A stretch of 64,000 bases of DNA from Hydrangea macrophylla. Lineage: Eukaryota > Streptophyta > Magnoliopsida > Cornales > Hydrangeaceae. The position numbers and the translations under genes were made by a program. Shown in pieces: positions 10,812 through 21,891 of this stretch. The stretch's first letter is position 1. Each line of letters begins with the position of its first letter. The notes beneath the pieces were generated by a model, which was given only the letters and a program-made list of their open reading frames with translations, made no database searches and was not told where the DNA came from. The DNA is taken from NCBI GenBank assembly GCA_033977485.1, contig CM066984.1:42849100-42913099 (forward strand), given 5' to 3'.

Positions 10812-11915
10812 TTATCCTAAGAACATGTATCTATCAGGCTGACTGATAATCCTCCCACTACGACGAATTACTGGTACGGAAATGGGTGAAAAATTGGTGT
10901 TTTCTTGATTTACATCGTTATTAATTGCAGGTTGGACTGAGGGCTCTCCTTCTATCTCTCTAAGATCCATCCTTCCCTTAGGTTTATGGTTCATGATATA
11001 ATCATCTTCCAAGAAAATAGCATTTGTACTAACAATCACTTTCTGTTCTCTTGGATCATAAAAATACCATCCATAAGTACCCTTTGGATACCCTATGAAG
11101 TAACATACTTCTGATCTAGAATCCAACTTGCTCATCTTTCCTTTCAGCACATGTGCCGGACACCCCCATATCTGGAGATGTTGCAAAGAAGGCTTGTGCC
11201 CAATCCACATCTCTCGTGGTGTCTTGGGAATAGATTTTCTTGGTATTAGATTTATTATGTATGCAGCGGTTTCCAAAGCATAACCCCAAAGGAATAATGG
11301 CAACTTAGAATAACTCATTAACGACCTGGTTATGTCTAAAAGAGTCCGATTCCTTCTCTCCGCTACATCGTTCTACTAAGGCATACCAGGTGCAGTCAAC
11401 TGTGACAGAATCCCATTCTGTACGAGGTGATCAATAAACTCATTAGAGAGGTACTCGCCACCTCGATTAGATCAAATGGCCTTAATATGTGTGCCCAATT
11501 GCTTCTCTACTTCAGCCCTAAACTCTTTGAACTTTTCAAAGGCTTCAAACTTATGCTGCATTAGATACATATATCCATACCTAGAGTGATCATCAGTAAA
11601 TGTTATGAAATACTCATAACCACCCCTTGCTCTAATATTTATTGGTCCACACACATCAGTATGAATTAATTCCAACAATGCATTGGTTCTATTGCCCTTT
11701 GCAGGAAAGGGCCTTTTGGTCATCTTACCCTCTAAACAAGACTCGTAGACTTCCATTGGTTCGAGAACCAAATCGCCTAAGACCCCTTCTTTGACTAGTC
11801 TTCCAATTCTATTTAGATTGATATGGCCAAGCCTCATGTGCCAAAGCATTGTTGGATTAGTGGAAGGTTCCTTTCTTTTAGATGGTACAATTACCATTGA
11901 GTTATTAAGTTCCAT
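10812..11915 (-). pseudogene. Copia E integrase (GAG-pre-integrase, catalytic core, C-terminus)
   Basis: From the 5' end on the minus strand: LWHMRLGHINLNRIGRL is the His-bearing part of the GAG-pre-integrase zinc finger. It is followed by YESCLEGKMTKRPFP, where the first Cys of the finger is Tyr. The core starts HTDVCGP and FTDDHSRYGYMYLM. The RGGEYLSNEFI block follows a stop near 11472, with Asn in place of the usual Asp before RGGEY. AERRNRTLLD (catalytic Glu) follows two adjacent stops near 11376. The C-terminal part (10812-11318) has PRKSIPKTPREMWIGHKPS, IWGCPAHV and CYFIGYPKGTYGWYFYDP. The protein would have inserted cDNA into chromatin; this copy cannot. Confidence 0.88.
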
Positions 11916-12430
11916 ACAAGAGTCTTTAGAGATATTGGGATAATCACATACAAGCCATTAGTTTTAACACCAGAACATATAAAAGAACTATTTCTTTTAA
12001 TAACAACTTCTGTTCCAAAATGAAAAGAATGACTATTATTCGATAAATTTGAAACTGAAATTAAATTACCTCTCATCAAAGGAACGTAAAGAACATATGA
12101 TAAAACTATTGTCTTATTGTCCAAAAACTCTAAAACTACTACTCCTATAGCAATCGCAGAAACGGTTGCGCTAGAACCTAGAGTCAGCACGATTTCCCCA
12201 TCACTGCATTTCCTGGTTGATCTGAACCCCTTGAACTCTTGTAGGTAAGAATTCTGGACAGCTCCTCTTCCAGTGGCCCTTCTCACCATATTGGAAATAC
12301 TTTCCTTTGCCTTGGCCACCCACCTTCCCTTTGCCCTTACATTTTCCTTAGATTTTGCAATCTTAGGAACTGGTCCAACATTTGAACCACCAGTGCCAGC
12401 TTTCTTTTTCCCTTTCTTTCCTTTCGGCAT
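11916..12430 (-). pseudogene. Copia E nucleocapsid zinc knuckle and protease region
   Basis: A Lys/Gly-rich start (MPKGKKGKKKAG) leads to a zinc knuckle in another frame, YGEKGHWKRSCP, near 12250-12300. Both Cys of its CxxC half are replaced (Tyr); the His and last Cys remain. The protease-like part reads LTLGSSATVSAIAIG, then VLYVPLMRGNLISVSNL, the latter typical of the end of copia proteases. The catalytic DSG is not seen intact. It directly follows gag (12434). Frame changes separate the knuckle from the flanking protein. Confidence 0.75.
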
Positions 12431-12433
12431 AGA

Positions 12434-13084
12434 TCAGGAAGTGGAAGCGCTTTTCTCAACGTTCAGAACGTTGACCCCAGGTTTGATCACCCCTTCCGCT
12501 GCCAGTAAAGAACTTATTAATTTGCTCATTGAAAAATCCATTTTATTCATATTATAGTTTAGTTTAAATTGAGCGAATGAAGGTGATAGCGTGTTGAGGA
12601 TCATATCAACTTGGGTCTGTGCATCGATGTTGGCACCTAGGGTCTCCAGCTCATTCAAATAACCAATCATTTTTAAAACATGTTCTTTGACTAGAGTCCC
12701 TTCCGACATCTTAGCACTCATTATCTTCTGCATAGCTACCTGTCTAGCAGGCCTGCCATGCTCCCCAAACATCTTCTTCAGGGATTCGATAATGTCATTG
12801 GCAGAATTGTTCGACTGGAATTGGTGTTGCAACACACCAGCCATTGAGGCCAGAATGTAGCAACGAGCCATTCCATTCGACTTCTTCCATTTATCGAACT
12901 CGCGTCTGGCAGCTGCCGAAGTGTTTGCCGAGGGTTCTTCGAGGCATGGGGTGGTGAGGACATATATGTGATCCTCTGTAGTTAATACGATGTCAAGGTT
13001 TCATTTCCATTCAGTGTAGTTATTTCCAGTTAACTTATTTTGAGTGAGTATGGTGGCAAGTGGACTAAATGCAGATCCAGACAT
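12434..13084 (-). pseudogene. Copia E gag (UBN2-like capsid)
   Basis: The start is ATG at 13082-13084, giving MSGSAFSPLATILTQNKLTG and then NNYTEWK. A TGA at 13001-13003 interrupts the frame; DHIYVLTTPCLEEPS follows. The long open part (12434-12871) contains EFDKWKKSN just upstream, then MARCYILASMAGVLQHQF, MFGEHGRPARQVAMQKIM and HVLKMIGYLNELETLGA, ending VNVLNVEKSASTS. This is the order of plant copia gag (gag-polypeptide/UBN2), which builds the virus-like particle shell. The start was chosen because it is the first Met with this conserved N-terminus, downstream of a non-coding leader. Confidence 0.85.
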
Positions 13085-14239
13085 TATGATTACTGAAAAT
13101 CAAACAAACAAAATAAATATGGATATCAGAATTGGACAGTTTGAAATAAAAGAATCCTTTAAAAACTCTTATTTTAAAACAAAGTTGCCAAAAAATCGAA
13201 ACGAAAAATTAAAGCCTCCGTGTGGTGGTCAATATTCCATCTTTCGATTAATCATGACTTGTCCGCTATGCAACTCTTGCAAAACAAGTTATGACTCTGG
13301 ATCCCTTTTGATCTCTAAGTTTCTGAATAATGCCCCGTGTGGGATCCCTTATCCATAGCTTAGCTAGTGTGTACCATTAACTAGGATATAATCACAACCG
13401 TCTCAAGTAGCGCCTCCGTGTGGTGGTCATCCTCTAACACGTCTGATTGATCCTATCAAAGGAAGTTCACATCTAGTAACCAATGAGTAATGCACCCTCC
13501 GTATGGAATGATCACCCCTGGCGAGGTGACACAGAATGCACTACCCATCTTACAGTGAACCGTTAATGGAAGATCGTGGGTGTTTATAAATAAGACCCTC
13601 TCCTACTAGATTTAATGAGAAAAGGATTTTGCTTTTGAAAAGGTGTTTCCCCACATTACCCATAAACATCCAATGATTGCTAATGCGTTGAAAACAGTTT
13701 TTGAATTTTATTTTAGAAAACTTGTTTTACGTGCATGCGAGTAGTAACAATATAATTAAATGCCAATCACAAAACAAGCACATAAAACAAAAAAACTAAA
13801 ATGAAATATAGGCATTCAAACAATGCCTCTATCTCCATAGAACCACCTCTTCTTGGTTTGATCACCTCCAGCTCCATCTTCATGGACAACGGCTCCTTGC
13901 TCCATCTTCATGGATTTTCTAATTCTATTACATTGAACCTATGCTTCTTTCGAAGCTTACAATTTATCTTTGAAATAGGAAAAAAATAAAATTATAATAT
14001 AAAAGGCTAGGGAAACCAGTGCGACTTTCCTATTCGCAGGATTGAAGTCGTACCACCCTTTACATATACCTTAAAACCAAACCAGTAAAATAAACATGCA
14101 CCAATCTCAAAACATTCAAATACCAAAATTTAAATAGATCTTGGTGCCATGGGAGATAGCGGACTAAATTGCTGCAAAAGGGTTAGTCGTACATGCATCC
14201 ATGTATATATAACAATTGGAATCGCTAATTGATTCACAC
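13085..14239 (-). other. Copia E 5' leader, part next to gag
   Basis: No coding support. The phrase GCCTCCGTGTGGTGGTCA occurs at about 13215 and 13411, with decayed versions near 13329 and 13495. These may be structured leader elements. The leader continues beyond the nested solo LTR at 17526. Confidence 0.6.
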
Positions 14240-14520
14240 TGTAGACACCCCATTTTGTCGGCTATCAGATTTAGGAGACCCATATCTTGGTGGTTCACAA
14301 TGATCGTAAAAGACTCAAAAGGACTCCTGGAAGTCAGCTCTATCTCTCAGAATGCTCAGATTGACCAAAATGCCCCTGAAAGCCCGAAAACTCCCAGATT
14401 TGGTCCTGAAGTTCTGAAAACATGCTATGTCATAAGAAAAATGATAAAATGAGTTTTTAAGTAAAACCGGAAGAAATCGTCAGCTCCCAGAGACCCCCGA
14501 AAGTCCCGAAAGTTCCCCGA

Positions 14521-14600
14521 AAGTCCCCGTTGACCGATTTGACCAAGGTTTGACCAGGTTTGACCAGGTTTGACCAAGTTTGACCAAGTTTGACTGAAAT
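14521..14600. repeat. Short direct repeats TTTGACCA(A/G)G
   Basis: TTGACCAAGGTTTGACCAGG and its variants are repeated five or six times at about 11-bp intervals near the start of the solo LTR. A weaker echo is at 14710-14740. Confidence 0.7.
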
Positions 14601-15103
14601 CGTCTAATTCACCAGAATCATTAGAAAAGTATTAAAATGAGTTTTAAAAGAGAATCGAGCGAAAACGTCGGCTCTTGGGAGCTCCCGGAGGTTCCCAGAA
14701 CTTCCCAGGAATCCCAAGTTTGACCAGTTTGACCAAGATTTGACTTTGGAATCGGGGCACCGAAACAATTTTCAAATATTTTTCATGAATACTAGAGGTC
14801 AATAGCTTTCCAACGGTATATCGCACATAATTCCTGGATTTAAAACGAATTTATTTTGAATTTCCGAAGGCGAAAAAGGCGATCAAATTGGCTTTTATCA
14901 CGAATACCACAAAACTTTTCAAAGTGACCTATCCCCGAACTATTTTTTATGCAAATTAGACTCCATTACCTTTCCAACGGTATATCACAACCTCAATTTG
15001 GAGTTTGTATGCATTTTCTGTGAATTTCAGACGAAATAGGGCTTTTTCGCGAATACCGGAACCTCTGGGGGCCTAAACGTAAATTTTTGGGCGTCTGAGG
15101 AGC

Positions 15104-15164
15104 AGTGCCGCCGCGGCACTGGCCCACTGCCGCCGCGGCTCAGGCCCAGTGCCGCCGTGGCACT
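15104..15164 (+). promoter_or_regulatory. GCCGCGGC palindrome cassette in solo LTR copy 2
   Basis: Three 17-bp units, AGTGCCGCCGCGGCACT and variants, start at 15104, 15126 and 15148. The gaps are exactly GGCCC both times (5 nt), giving a 22-bp period. The TATA box follows 142 bp later. Confidence 0.8.
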
Positions 15165-15305
15165 CAACCTCGCAGAGTCTATTTTTGTAATTTTTTTGGG
15201 GGTTCAATTTGATTAATTGAAAGCCAAAACGACATAGTTTTGTGTTCACAGTTGTTTAGGACCAATGGGAACACTTCTAAAATCCCAAAACCACCCCAAA
15301 TTGGC

Positions 15306-15315
15306 CTATATAAAC
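15306..15315 (+). promoter_or_regulatory. TATA box of solo LTR copy 2
   Basis: CTATATAAAC, followed about 50 bp later by a GAAGAAGAGAGATAGAG leader. Confidence 0.7.
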
Positions 15316-17592
15316 CCCCCATTGCTCTTCATTTTGGGGGGGCCAAGTGCAAAAGCTTGAAAAGTTGTAGAGAAGAAGAGAGATAGAGATAGGTTTAGAA
15401 GATAGAAAATGAGCTTCCTCCTACTATTTTGCTATAGAAAGTGAGTTCTAATATTGTGTTCTTCCATTACCTCTCTTATACTTCACATCCCAAACACCCC
15501 CAATCACCATTCTTGAGCATTCTTGAGTTAGGAAGCTACTTCCATCTCTAAATGTCAAAATCTATGAGTGAAACACTAAGCTACAAGTCCAAAATCACAT
15601 TGATTATCATCCATTGATTGTTATTTACTTGCTTGTTCATATTATGTTCATCTCTTCTTACCTCATTTCTTTTTTATTTTTCTTTATTTACTTACTTGTT
15701 CTTCATCATCTAAATGATGACATGAAGTTTGAGGTGAGTGAATCTTTATGGATAGTTGCTCTTGACCTCAAAAACATGTTTGATAGATGATGATCACAAC
15801 TTCAATACCTCCAAGGTATTCTTGAAGTGTATTGAAGTTATGTTCTAATAAAAATAAATCTTTCCAACAATCTTGGAGGTTCTTGATGATGAGTTTGATG
15901 TTGAAATTTCAAGTGGCTATAATCTTCATTGAGTATTGAAAATATGCTTTCAAAACATCTAGTTCAAAACCCCTCTTAAAACCCCTCATTTTAATCTCAA
16001 GAAAGAAAACTCTAGTTTTTCCCAAAACTTTCAAAACAGTGAGTCAAAACAGTGAATAATCTGAGTTCAAAGATTTTCCTAGAACTCAATACTCAACATA
16101 TGGATGCAAGGCCACTTGGAAAGTCTTCCTAACCCATTTGAGAACACCCATGATTTTTGGTTTGACTTGGAAGTACTTGGAAATGGTCCATATGGACCCA
16201 AACATTCCTTCTAGACATTCTGTTTTTGCTGTCACAGCAGCTAGGTCCACTTCCAACTCCTTTTTCAGACAACTTTTCCAAAAGGGGTGGTCCTAAATTA
16301 TTTTTCTCTTAAACTTCAATGTCTTATGGAACTTTCTGTATAAAACGGGCCTCTAGATCATTCGTCTTCATTTTCTAAGATTTTCCAACATTTCAGTCGA
16401 CAGTACGGACTCTGTTTCTGAGTGACCTCTATTGTTCATATTATTTCTCTCAATCTGTGATAGTTATTAAAGGTTGGCTTTTTGGATAGTGTTCTAGACA
16501 CAATAAGGAATATCTCCATAAAAAATAATGCATTGAAAACATTCCTAACCCCTCTTTTCCATTTTTACAAGATCATGTTACTGTTCTGTCTACTATTCAC
16601 AGAAAGCACATTTTAACTTTCATTCTTTGGTTTGATGCCTACATGCACTCCAAATTAGTTCATATCTTAGGAAGTAGTTCATACTACATTTGTACATATC
16701 CCATATTGATTTCATCCATCCATTCATGCACATTTTAGACTTCTAAGTCATCCTAGGAATCCATGAACACAAAGCACACTACAACCTTGGCACATTTTAG
16801 ATACATACATTGTATCCATGCAAAGATTTGGGATTTTTGTAACTCCTAATCTAAGAAGATTATAAGGAATAATTATGGTCACACGTTCATGCTTCCCCTC
16901 GACCTAATCATCCTTTCTCATCCGTCTCGGGGATTGAGAGATCTTCTTTTTCTCAAATAATAACATGCATCATAATAGCTTGCTAAGCATATTTTGATTT
17001 CTTTGATCATTTGCTTCAAGAACAATTCATGTCCCCTTTAGATTAGGGAAACTTAATTACTTGATACATGATTAGACGATTTTTCCTAGGTTTATTTGTG
17101 TGATCTTTCACTTTACATTGCATGATATTTGACTTAGATCTTATGAATGATATCTTATCTTTTGATTTTCAATTTCAAGATTCTTATGTGATGTAATATA
17201 CTATCATAGTATTAATTGCCGAACCATACATAGTATAAGATGATTATTTGGATGCTAATTGAGGCCCGTCGAAAGACGGGGCAAGTTGAGGGTGTTTTAG
17301 TCGCGATAAAGGCTCCTTCCTCTCTCGTATCAAAACCACGAGCCAAGTTCTTTGGTTATGAAGGGCCGGTGCCCTTTATCCATTTGGGTGAGTCAAAATT
17401 AGGTTTCTTGGTTCCTTAAAGACCAAGTGGCGACTCTGTATCTGTTTTCAACAGACCTTTTCTCTTTCTTTGATCCAAAAACAAAGTTTCAAAACAAACA
17501 AAGCGGTGGAAGCCCGGTGTCCACACACACAGTACATAAACTCTTTATATACTGAATTAGGACTTAAGCAGCATCTAACTTCACTGTCACAG

Positions 17593-17660
17593 TTCAATCG
17601 ATCGAAGACCGTTCGATCGCTTGAACCTTCGATCGATTGAACATTGTTCAATTGCTTGAA
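17593..17660 (-). promoter_or_regulatory. TTCGATCGATCGAA leader cassette A of copia E (four sites)
   Basis: 14-mers at 17593, 17612, 17628 and 17647. Spacing is 19, 16, 19, the same as the first four sites of the LTR cassette. Confidence 0.8.
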
Positions 17661-17772
17661 CTTTCTATTTCACAAAATGATTTAGAAAAATTTACAGAAT
17701 AATTTAAAATTAAAGCATAAATTTTTTAAAACATTTAAAATTGTGAATAGAACAACCTGACAGAGAATTTGT

Positions 17773-17893
17773 CTCGATCAATCGAATGCCATTCGATCGA
17801 TTGAACATATCCAATGTTCGATCAATCGAAACCCGTTCGATCGCTTGAGCACAGAGCGTCTTCGATCGATCAAACCTACTTTGATCGATCGAA
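17773..17893 (-). promoter_or_regulatory. TTCGATCGATCGAA leader cassette B of copia E (six sites)
   Basis: 14-mers at 17773, 17792, 17817, 17836, 17861 and 17880. Spacing is exactly 19, 25, 19, 25, 19. It matches cassette II of the unrelated Athila A1 (18, 25, 19, 25, 19). Confidence 0.85.
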
Positions 17894-18047
17894 TCCAACA
17901 TGCATCCAATGCAATCACAGATTTGTATTCTGCTGCGATAACGCTACAAAAATAGAGCCGTGACAATGCAGTTTTGAAAAGAGTCCTAAAATCTACATGC
18001 AAATCAAAACTAGTGTTCCAAAATGCATCTATAGATCCAAACGAGCG

Positions 18048-18061
18048 TGGCTCTGATACCA
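18048..18061 (-). other. Primer-binding site of copia E (initiator tRNA-Met type)
   Basis: Minus-strand TGGTATCAGAGCCA, two bases from the 5' LTR. It fits the 3' end of plant initiator tRNA-Met. Confidence 0.9.
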
Positions 18062-18063
18062 AT

Positions 18064-19555
18064 TGATGGAAAAAATGGTTTAAATTAAAAGTTTAAATGC
18101 GCAGTGGAAAAGTCAAGTTATGAAACTTTATTGGCATGCCCGGATCTACTACCCGTCAATTCTATAGATGCATACTAACTTCACTGAGGGGATAAGTGTT
18201 ATACCTTTGTGTCTTGAACCCAATTCTGAAATCTTCAACTTCCAGCGGCCTCCACTAGATGGCCTTCACTCTTATGACTCCTATGGATGCTCACAGGAAG
18301 GACTAGGGTTGGTGGGAACCCTAATGGAGAGGATTGGGATGGTTTAGGAAAACCTAAACAGTTTCTGTAGCTTCTACGTATAAAAATGACAATTAAAAAC
18401 ATTCAGTACGTAGCTGCCCTATTTATAGATTCCCAGAACCAACCTAACCTTCGAGCGATCGAAGTGTATTCGATCGATCGAACCTTCGATCGATCGAACA
18501 ACCCTCGAGCGATCGAACCTGCCTAGACTTTAATCGATCGAAACTCCTTCGATCGATCAAACCTGCCTTGACATGATCCTCATGTGTCCTTCTAAGCTTC
18601 CTAGCGAAGCTAAGAGTGGGACCTCCTAGGCTCTTTATTGTTGGCTTAGACCAGTTTGTTAATCACCATGACCAAACTCTTTGATCAGCAAACTAACTAA
18701 CTGGTCAGTTAACGTTTACTCCACTATAAAATGAAACTGAACTCCAACGCAAAAGAACATATCCGAAGCAATTACTAGACTTGTATGTTGTACTAATGTC
18801 CCTCTACCTTCAGAATTCGTAATCATATTCAGGTAGTCAGATAACTATTACTATCAACCTGAATCATGATTACTTCTTGTATTCCTTGAGTCCCATTCAC
18901 CTATCATGATTGCCAAACATGTTGATAATTCTTATCAACAAGACTGCAGTACTCAGTAATCGACTTGGTGACATTCTCAGGGAATGCTTACTCTGAAAAA
19001 GAGGGTAGATTCTGTCTTGACAATATATGTTCACAACCCTATGAACATGACATACCCAAGTGTTGATCTTCTGTAGACCTCACTGATTGGTAAGTCAAAG
19101 CAGCCATATCCAAAGTCTGTGTTCATAATCGTCGCAAGATTGAGAACACGTACCTTATACAAGTTATGAGTTCCTATTGACTGTTTGACAACATTAAGTG
19201 TCAATAGGAAAGCTCAGGTCCGTCAATGAACTATAAGCACTAGCATATTAACTAAGAGTGACACTCTAGTGATTGAGATTAGTCACTCCATCCATTGGTA
19301 GTTAATTATGCTACAGTGTATACCTGATGAGATATCCAGCCTCATCATCCACTGTGACATGCTTTAAGTATCAAAGAATGGTAATTCATATCTCACTTGT
19401 ATGTGTCTCATACACACGAATTACCTACTATGATACTTAAGGATTGATAATCATCTCATGAAAGAAACATACATAATGAAATGTAAAACTGATATCCATA
19501 TATTAAAATGCTAATGTCATACATAAAGTTATAGTTTGAGGGCATAAGCCCAACA
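18064..19555 (-). repeat. 5' LTR of copia E
   Basis: Near-identical to 7686-9185. Plus-strand ends are TGATGGAAAAAATGG and GGCATAAGCCCAACA. The TATA box is at 18419-18428 (minus strand). The palindrome cassette is at 18450-18561 with starts 18450, 18469, 18485, 18504, 18529 and 18548, a spacing of 19, 16, 19, 25, 19. Confidence 0.9.
18450..18561 (-). promoter_or_regulatory. TTCGATCGATCGAA cassette in the right LTR of E
   Basis: Six sites in three pairs, 22 bp upstream of the minus-strand TATA box. It is the intact copy of the cassette at 8072. Confidence 0.87.
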
Positions 19556-19575
19556 CTAACAGCCCTAGGTCTATT

Positions 19576-19587
19576 GCTCTAATACCA
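19576..19587 (-). other. Primer-binding site of chromovirus D
   Basis: Minus-strand TGGTATTAGAGC, an initiator tRNA-Met site with one C-to-T change, four bases from the D LTR end. Confidence 0.7.
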
Positions 19588-19591
19588 AGCT

Positions 19592-21144
19592 TGTCACATC
19601 CCAAAACCCAAATGGTAGATTTAAGGCACATAACCGACCACCGAGGCCTCATAACTTGTACAGAGACTAGCGGAAGTAGCATAATTAAATTTTATTCCAA
19701 ATAAAGGTCAGGATGACCATAGTATTACAAATTGGTCCAAACTTATTACATAAGATCCTTAATGGTTAACTTGAGCCTTTGAATATAGATTTTGAGAATT
19801 ACATAGAAAACTCAGGTTATTTAACTTTATAACTTGTATTTCAAGTTTCTTATTCTTTTATTGGATCTTCTTTAACTAGGTCATCCCCCCACCAAATTTT
19901 ACTCTTCATCATCCTTATCACCTGAAAGGGGTTAGAAAGATTTGGAGAGTGTGAGTGGAAGACTCGGTAAATAATCGTAATCCTGGATGATGTGTATAAA
20001 GAGAAATTTGTATATCAATGGCAAATGAGGTAAACATAACAATCGGTATATCGAGAGAGAGTAGAATATCATCAGGACATGCATAACAAATACATATTTA
20101 GAAGGTCAAATTAGCATCCACCCATTCATGTACACATACATATACATATACTACAATAGCTAACTGATCAGAAGCACTTGTAGACCCAATAAGGGGTTGG
20201 TTAACTTTGGGCCACTTGTAGATCTAATATGGATCATCCCACATAGAGGTTCATAGATTCTTAATAGAACCAATATATAATCACGTAGGATGGTGATAAT
20301 TGACATTGGAATCAATGAAATCTGGAACTTACAATAACTTTAAATAAGATAACCTCTTTCAGTGGAACAAATCGAAGTGTTCCAGAATAAATATAAGATC
20401 AACGATTTCATAATTAAAGTAAATCTTGTTCAAGTAATAACATAAGATTCATTCGTGAGGAGTTGAATCAATAAAAGGGAAAACGATCACTTACCTTGGT
20501 AGTTTGTTTGATTAAATTATTTCTTTTGTTGATAAGTTAACCCTCAAGTCCTATACAATGTATTTGATAAAACTTGTCATTTAGTCTAATTTCAAAGCGT
20601 AAGGGTAAAACTGTAATCATGTCATCTTAGGGGCATTTATGTAATTTTACCAAAATAGGATTTTCCCTAACTAAAATGATCCTTATATTATAATTATTAC
20701 AAAACTAATGCCATTGACTACAATCAATTCGGAGTTCGTTACAATAGTATATGAAATATATACTATAGCTTTTCTATAGCAATTTTGCTCCAAAATAAGC
20801 AATACAAATTTCTGTCTCCAAAATTTATGAAGATAGTATCTAAATATTCTAAATATTATTTTGGTCATGATGGTACCGACCATTTATTTTTTATGGTTGT
20901 ACAAAATTTTAAAAGTAGTTTTAAATTTAAAAACTCATATTCTATAGCCATTTTATAGACTCGATATTCAAATAAATATTAGACGGTGTCTGAAATTCAT
21001 CAAATTTTGGAAATTTGTATAAGATTATTTGTGATGAATTGACAAATTTGAAATGACAAAAATACCCTCAGTGTTGTTAATGAGTAATTGGAAGTATGAA
21101 TAAGAGGTACAAAATATCAAAAGGAAAAAGGGTGCAATTTGCTC
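19592..21144 (-). mobile_element. 5' LTR of chromovirus D (truncated by B)
   Basis: The plus-strand start TGTCACATCCCAAAACCC is the reverse complement of a typical chromovirus LTR end (GGGATGTGACA), next to the primer-binding site. It has a 'GAAAGGGGTTAGAAAG' then 'GAGTGTGAGTGG...CTCGGTAAATAA' block near 19923-19973, as in many Tekay-like LTRs. There is no CA terminus before the next LTR starts at 21145, so B probably inserted into this LTR. No ORFs of interest. Confidence 0.65.
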
Positions 21145-21891
21145 TGTCACGCCCCGGTGTAGCAAAAATAGGGAAAAATAAAATTTCCATCTTGGACCCT
21201 TAGGCACGTGACTGGTTGAATCACCGAATTGTCTATGACCAAGCTATGAAGAAAGCATATCTAACATAAGGTGAAACTAGCATGATTATATTATAATGAA
21301 ACAGTAATACTAGTTCAGCTATTACAACCCCATGGATACAACATTGTCTTATGGTACTAGGGCCTTACAGGAAATATTACAAGAGATATATAAAGTCTAT
21401 TGATAGAGGTTACAACCCAAAAAGATATACAAGAATATGACCACTAGTCTTCTCTCTAACTAGCATAGCCATAGTCATCCTCGGTGTATTCCTCTTCCAC
21501 ATCCTCCTCCTAGGTAGCTTCACAACCTGCGTACTCATCATTTGGAAAAGCTGGACATGGGAATGTCCAGCAACATGAACGCCGTCAACTTATGAAAGCC
21601 GAGTAAGAAAAATAAATCAAATGGAACTTAAATAGCCATACACAAACAAGATACATTTACTTCTTTTATTACGTCTTTTAAAGAACCTCACATTCTCACC
21701 ATCAAACTATGACTACTAACTCGCCCAATTAGGTATTTGAAGAGAATACAAACAATCAACAAGACTAGTCTCATCATCACAAAAATACTACCACAGTCCT
21801 CTACCAGAGCTTGACACGGAATCCCAACTCTAGACAACAACAACAGGGAGCTTGACACCATTCACTGACCAAACCTCTTTTTGCTAACCTT

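Larger units (their letters stand above)
14240..17525 (+). mobile_element. Solo LTR, TAT/Ogre-like (copy 2), inside copia E
   Basis: It begins TGTAGACACC and ends GGTGTCCACA, an almost perfect 10-bp terminal inverted repeat. The 5-bp sequence CACAC lies on both sides (14235-14239 and 17526-17530), although the CA-rich context makes that match weaker evidence. It holds the palindrome cassette (15104-15164), the TATA box (15306), and the conserved 3' block of TAT LTRs, 'GGTGTTTTAGTC' near 17290 and 'GGCGACTCTG' near 17429. No internal sequence is present. It is about 3.3 kb, close to copies 1 and I. Confidence 0.88.
17526..18047 (-). other. Copia E 5' leader, part next to the primer-binding site
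   Basis: Non-coding; holds two TTCGATCGATCGAA-type cassettes (17593-17660 and 17773-17893). Predicted open frames here are artefacts of the repeated motif (FDRS, SIDR words). Confidence 0.7.
7686..19555 (-). mobile_element. Complete Ty1/copia retrotransposon E, with a nested solo LTR
   Basis: Two LTRs (7686-9185 and 18064-19555) bound the element. A perfect 5-bp TSD, CTAAC, lies at 7681-7685 and 19556-19560. The minus-strand order is 5' LTR, iMet-type primer-binding site, leader, gag, nucleocapsid, protease, integrase, RT, RNase H, polypurine tract, 3' LTR. Integrase before RT defines copia. About 3.3 kb of the span is a TAT/Ogre solo LTR (14240-17525), leaving roughly 8.6 kb of copia. The two LTRs are very similar, so E is one of the younger insertions, yet its ORFs already carry many stops. 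I do not commit to a copia sub-lineage; the 1.5-kb LTRs would fit Angela/Tork-like elements. Confidence 0.92.

Noticed and set aside
12273..12557. 94-residue plus-strand frame inside copia E
   Set aside because: It is antisense to gag/nucleocapsid, and the minus-strand frame carries recognisable gag motifs.
14231..17530. Reading the CACAC repeat beside the second solo LTR as decisive
   Set aside because: The downstream flank is CA-repetitive, so this TSD alone is weak. The call rests mainly on the matching LTR termini and on the absence of internal sequence.
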